Shown here in pieces: positions 60,707 to 64,000 of a stretch of DNA of 64,000 nucleotides; within the stretch, counting starts at the first letter, position 1, and each line of letters starts with the position of its first letter. The stretch comes from Legionella drancourtii LLAP12 (lineage in GTDB: Bacteria; Pseudomonadota; Gammaproteobacteria; Legionellales; Legionellaceae), in NCBI RefSeq assembly GCF_000162755.2, contig NZ_JH413829.1:1536-65535 (forward strand). Direction: 5' to 3'. The notes beneath the pieces are model-generated. The model was given only the letters and a program-made list of their open reading frames with translations, was not told where the DNA came from and did no database searches. The position numbers were made by a program, and so were the translations under genes.

Positions 60707-61387
60707 ATGTGCGGTCGTTTTGCCTTGGATGCAGATTATGTGCGTATTAAAGCGCAATTTAATTTGTCCAATGATTTAGACATCCTACCCCGATACAATA
60801 TTGCGCCCAGCATGCCGGTGCTTTTTATCTGCCAGATTGAGGGACAAAATCAAGCACTTAAATTGCAATGGGGGTTGTTGCCCGCATGGGCTAAAACAAA
60901 AAAAATAAAAAAAGCCATTAATGTGGTTTCGGAAACTGTTTTTGAAAAACGCGCCTTTCGCAAGGAAATACAAGCGCATCGCGGAATTATGGTGATGAGT
61001 GGTTTTTTTGAATGGCGCGTGGAAGGGAAGGGGAGACAGCCCTACTATTTTAAAAAGAAAAATGATGAATTAATTGCGGTAGCTGCGCTTTGGGATACGT
61101 GGCACAGCGGGGAGGAGGTGATTCATTCCTGCGCCCTCTTAACGACCGAAGCAAATCCTCTGGTTCATGCAATCCATCAACGTATGCCAGCCATATTAGT
61201 ACCGTCTGAACAAACAATTTGGATGAACAACCACGCGTATGAGCCTGATAAATTAAGCGCTGTGTTGCACCCCTATCAAGTTGATGATTTGTGTGGTTAT
61301 CCGGTGACACGGGACATGAATCATTTTGCCTTTCAATCTTCTTTAGCCATTAAAGCCCTCACTACGGTTAAATCGGCCTTAAGATAA
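60707..61387 (+). CDS. SRAP (YedK/HMCES-type) abasic-site protein
   Basis: 226 aa starting at MCGRF; this start is required because Cys2 becomes the catalytic N-terminus, so the longer reading is rejected. Conserved residues: MCGRFALD, PRYNIAPSMPVL, SGFFEWRVEG (Glu), HAIHQRMPAILV (His). These proteins form a thiazolidine crosslink with abasic sites in ssDNA, shielding them during replication. Its company with umuD suggests a mobile DNA-damage tolerance module. Confidence 0.92.
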   Translation: MCGRFALDADYVRIKAQFNLSNDLDILPRYNIAPSMPVLFICQIEGQNQALKLQWGLLPAWAKTKKIKKAINVVSETVFEKRAFRKEIQAHRGIMVMSGFFEWRVEGKGRQPYYFKKKNDELIAVAALWDTWHSGEEVIHSCALLTTEANPLVHAIHQRMPAILVPSEQTIWMNNHAYEPDKLSAVLHPYQVDDLCGYPVTRDMNHFAFQSSLAIKALTTVKSALR

Positions 61388-61527
61388 AAATAAATAAAAA
61401 AATATTTATCAATACAATCGCAGTGTTAGCCTATTTTTACTGATTTTTTAGGTACGGTGGTTATTTACAATAAGGGTTATTCACGTCTACTATTTGAATA
61501 ATGAAACAAAAATCAAAAGATAATACC

Positions 61528-62049
61528 ATGCACACACAACCTGCTTCATGTCGATATTTTGGATTTCTTAAAGGTGGAGCGTATGAAGTACCTAAGCTAA
61601 TGGAGGTTTCTGTTCGGCACGAATGGGTAATTAAACCATTTTTAGCTGATGAATACACGACTTATTCGATACCGTTATACGCAAGTAAAGTGCAGGCTGG
61701 TTTTCCTTCACCGGCGGATGATTACGTGGAGTGTTCTTTGGATTTAAATCAGGCGTTAATCCGCCATCCCTCGGCAACTTTTATTTTAATTGCCGCTGGA
61801 GAGTCGATGATTGATGCCGGAATTCATCCGGGCGATAAATTAATCGTTGACCGAAGCGTGGAGGCTGTGGACGGAAAAATTGTCATTGCCGCGCTAGAGG
61901 GTGAGCTGACCGTAAAGCGTTTATCACGCAAGGCAAATCGCGTTCAGTTATTGCCTGCTAATCCCAAATTTAAGTCGATTGATATTACCGAAGATTCTGA
62001 AATGGTGATTTGGGGTGTGGTGATGAACATTATTCATACTCCGAGTTAA
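61528..62049 (+). CDS. umuD: UmuD-like self-cleaving polymerase V subunit
   Basis: About 173 aa from MHTQPASCRYFGF. Cleavage site QAGFPSPADD (Ala-Gly), catalytic Ser in IAAGESMIDAGI and Lys in GELTVKRLSRK. Residues after the site track E. coli UmuD closely (ECSLDLNQALIRHPSATFILIA). The N-terminal arm before the cleavage site is ~45 residues longer than in E. coli. Followed 3 bp later by the umuC start. Confidence 0.92.
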   Translation: MHTQPASCRYFGFLKGGAYEVPKLMEVSVRHEWVIKPFLADEYTTYSIPLYASKVQAGFPSPADDYVECSLDLNQALIRHPSATFILIAAGESMIDAGIHPGDKLIVDRSVEAVDGKIVIAALEGELTVKRLSRKANRVQLLPANPKFKSIDITEDSEMVIWGVVMNIIHTPS

Positions 62050-62052
62050 TTT

Positions 62053-62082
62053 ATGTTTGCCTTGGTCGACTGCAATAATTTT
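62053..62082 (+). pseudogene. umuC: umuC, first 10 codons (interrupted)
   Basis: ATG followed by MFALVDCNNF, the invariant N-terminus of UmuC Y-family polymerases (the next residue would be Tyr). Sequence then switches at 62083 to a group II intron 5' end. The remainder of umuC is not in the window. Confidence 0.85.
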
Positions 62083-63546
62083 GTGCGACGTGAAAAGTCG
62101 TCTAACGGACTGTTTTAGACAAAAGGACTTGGATAAAACCAACTGTTCCACCGGTTGTACCCTAGGGAGTGGTGCGGTGAGGTAACAAGCCGTATAGAGC
62201 CTCCTGACAATGTACCGAAACCCAATTTATCTGTGAAGAGCGATTGGTACTGGCAGCATCAAGCTGGTAGAGGGCTAGGGTTTGGGTGGTATGGCTAATG
62301 TAAGTGAACTTCTAATAAACGCCGTTATGCAGAACAAGCCAAAGATGCTGATAGGCTTGAACCAAAAGGTTTGTGAGAGGAACTGGGGCTGAATATTTCC
62401 CCTGTCGTGGACATGATCTCACCGGTGAAAAGGAAGAGCCTACCCCACTAATGCGGTTAGACGAAACACGGTAAGCCCGTAGCGCTCCTGAAACAGGTAT
62501 GTTTGATGTAAATCAAACGGACGGTACTGCGGGTAAAGGAGGACGGAGAAAGCGAAGGCCAGGCTGTAATGGTTTGGATACTGATGATATCAGGCATGAA
62601 AATGAGCCCACTTCCGTCTGGTTCTGTATCACGAGAAACTTGACAAAACGGTGAAGGAGACAAAGCAGATGACAGAAAAAGCAAGTGCTTTAAATGGTGC
62701 AGTCTCCACTGTAGCTGAATGGCATCAAATTGATTGGCAAACAGTAAATACTACGGTAAAGCGTCATCAAGCCCGTATCGTGAAGGCCGTACAAGAAAAG
62801 AGATGGGGTAAAGTAAAGTCTTTACAACGTCTTTTGACTCGCTCGTTCAGTGCTAAAGCTTTAGCCATAAGACGAGTGACAGAGAATAAGGGGAAACGTA
62901 CTAGCGGTGTTGATGGTCAATTATGGGAAACACCTCAGCGCAAAGGAAAAGCACTTTTTGAATTAAAAACCTATGGATACAAACCACAACCACTGAAGCG
63001 CATCTTTATCCCTAAAAATAATGGGAAACTGCGTCCGTTAAGCATTCCTACCATGAAAGATAGGGCGATGCAGGCATTATACCTCTTGGCTCTTGAACCA
63101 GTTTCTGAAACCATTGGAGACATCAACTCCTATGGATTTAGAAAAGAACGTGCGACAAGTGATGCAATCGAACAATGCTTTGGGGTTTTGGCAAAGAAAT
63201 CCAGTCCTGAATGGGTTTTGGAAGCAGATATTGAAGCGTGCTTTGATAAGATAAGTCATGAGTGGTTTGAATCAAACCCTTTCGGTTCCAACGAGTTCTG
63301 AGAAAGTGGTTGAACACAGGGTTTATATCAAAAGGGGTCTTTTTCTCCACTACCGAAGGTACGCCGCAAGGTGGCATTCTCTCACCAACATTAGCCAATA
63401 TGGCATTGGACGGATTAGAAAACAAACTTAAATCGCTCTATCCCAGAACTTACAAACAACCTTATCGGGGAGTAGCATCGAAAGTTCATTTAATCCGTTA
63501 TGCTGATGATTTTATCATCACAGCTAAAACACGAGAGATGCTGGAA
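62083..63546 (+). mobile_element. Group II intron, 5' part, inserted in umuC and truncated by Tn3
   Basis: Begins GTGCGACG, the bacterial group II intron 5' consensus, followed by ~580 nt of ribozyme sequence and a maturase gene. The element is cut at 63546/63547 by a Tn3-family terminal repeat; domains V-VI would lie beyond that transposon. Confidence 0.85.
62669..63546 (+). pseudogene. Group II intron reverse transcriptase/maturase, frameshifted and truncated
   Basis: Start MTEKAS with AGGAG spaced before it. RT motifs: KRIFIPKNNGKLRPLSIPTMKDRAMQALYLLALEP, GFRKERATSDAIEQC, EADIEACFDKISHEW, then a frameshift near 63270-63285 (a stop at 63299), and continuing in another frame VLRKWLNTGFISKG, EGTPQGGILSPTLANMALDGLE and IRYADDFIIT (catalytic YADD). 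Cut by Tn3 after TREMLE. Inactive. Confidence 0.85.
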
Positions 63547-63584
63547 GGGGTTCTTTTCAGGAAGGTACGAGATTTCCCAGAGTA
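63547..63584 (-). repeat. Tn3-family terminal inverted repeat
   Basis: Begins GGGGTTCTTTTCAGGAAGGT; the GGGG start and 38-bp size are usual for Tn3-family ends. It abuts the intron maturase and lies 22 bp from the transposase stop codon. Confidence 0.65.
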
Positions 63585-63605
63585 CCCCTGCAATCCTTTT
63601 CTAGT

Positions 63606-64000
63606 CTAGGCTACAGCCAATAAATCGATTTTTTGATTACTCACCAACTTTGCTATAACATCATGTAAATTAAGACATTCATTGTTGTTATAAAATTCAT
63701 AAATTCCAATCAAGTTAATATGCTGCCATGCAACGGGAGATAGCCGAATAATTTTCAAGCATTCTTCCTCCATTTTGTTTTGTTTGTAATATTCATACAG
63801 TCCAGACAGAAGGGATGCATTGTAAAAAATAATGCAGTTGGATAGGAAGCGTGCACATTCGTTATTAATGGTTAACTCAATCTCGGTTTTTCCAGCTAAT
63901 TTCCTGCTGCTAATCCTTGCGATAGCTGCTCTGAGTTGGTGGTATGACTCACCTCGGTTTAAAGAACGATGCACTGTTTTACGCATCCCTTCATCATCAA
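63606..64000 (-). CDS. tnpA: Tn3-family transposase TnpA, C-terminal part
   Basis: The last ~130 codons of a leftward gene that continues past the window end: LNRGESYHQLRAAIARISSRKLAGKTEIELTINNECARFLSNCIIFYNASLLSGL is the conserved Tn3 TnpA C-terminus (compare the usual RTEIEI..NECARLI.N.I.YYN). The remainder of TnpA and the transposon cargo are outside. Confidence 0.88.
   Translation of the reverse strand, partial: DDEGMRKTVHRSLNRGESYHQLRAAIARISSRKLAGKTEIELTINNECARFLSNCIIFYNASLLSGLYEYYKQNKMEEECLKIIRLSPVAWQHINLIGIYEFYNNNECLNLHDVIAKLVSNQKIDLLAVA

Noticed and set aside
61050-61310. Leftward 86-codon frame in the SRAP gene
   Set aside because: Antisense to a strongly conserved gene.
1-64000. 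The group II intron 3' end at 1-350 and the 5' part at 62083-63546 as two halves of one intron on a circular molecule
   Set aside because: The sequence after 350 does not continue umuC, so the insertion sites differ; nothing in the window proves circularity.

Overview
The window is accessory DNA from a Legionella-like gammaproteobacterium. It carries most of an integrative-conjugative-element-type (or plasmid-borne) conjugation system and then a mosaic of nested transposable elements. The Legionella assignment rests on the lvr-type regulatory block (LvrR-like repressor, LvrA/LvrB-like proteins and a CsrA paralogue of the LvrC/CsrT kind), the genomic-island-type T4SS gene set that follows it, and AT-rich Legionella-like codon use. 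No chromosomal core gene is visible, so plasmid versus integrated element cannot be decided here.

Layout. 1-350: 3' end of a group II intron (frameshifted maturase, domains V and VI). 440-3730: leftward operon of small genes (Cys-rich peptide, DUF932 protein, ssb, several unknowns). Every junction in it carries the same pair of mutually exclusive hairpins, the promoter-distal one followed by a U-run. A structured 107-nt leader (3934-4040) heads this operon and recurs at 10107-10213 ahead of the integrase operon. 4133-7669: RIT element (three overlapping tyrosine recombinases between 34-bp perfect inverted repeats) inserted at the active-site end of an integrase gene. 7652-9793: two diverged tyrosine-recombinase-like proteins and a small protein. 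10356-10550: dense array of perfect hairpins (oriT, ssDNA origin or structured RNA candidate). 10853-14000: unknown cysteine-hydrolase-like protein, an outer membrane beta-barrel and two exported coiled-coil/DUF1566 paralogues. 14089-35573: topB, coupling protein and the leftward T4SS operon (TraG, TraH-like, TraU-like, VirB4 ATPase, VirB10-, TraK-, VirB8- and pilin-like genes, TraT). 35658-38252: csrA paralogue and lvr genes. 38434-41418: divergent operon of LvrR-like repressor, LuxR-sensor-like protein, peptide deformylase and an MHS-family transporter.

41517-51515 is an insertion hotspot: an IS66 remnant with an IS4-family element inside it (9-bp duplication); an internally deleted ISAs1 element (9-bp duplication) split by a 5.0-kb TniA/TniB-type transposon (192-bp inverted repeats, 6-bp duplication) that carries a DUF1016 PD-(D/E)XK nuclease in its transposition operon; and an IS6-family relic next to a second, intact ISAs1 element (10-bp duplication). 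51589-54193 is a parAB partition operon with a perfect 26-bp palindrome (parS candidate). 54638-58016 is a hairpin-rich leader followed by a primase/helicase that may be the replication protein. 58284-62049 holds a membrane coiled-coil protein, small unknowns, an SRAP/HMCES-type protein and umuD. The adjoining umuC is cut after codon 10 by a group II intron, which is itself cut by a Tn3-family transposon running off the window.

How it fits together: the lvr block and CsrA paralogue are placed to control transfer; TopB, SSB and the coupling protein handle DNA for the T4SS; TraT would block redundant transfer; parAB and the primase/helicase would maintain the extrachromosomal form. No relaxase is visible in the window.
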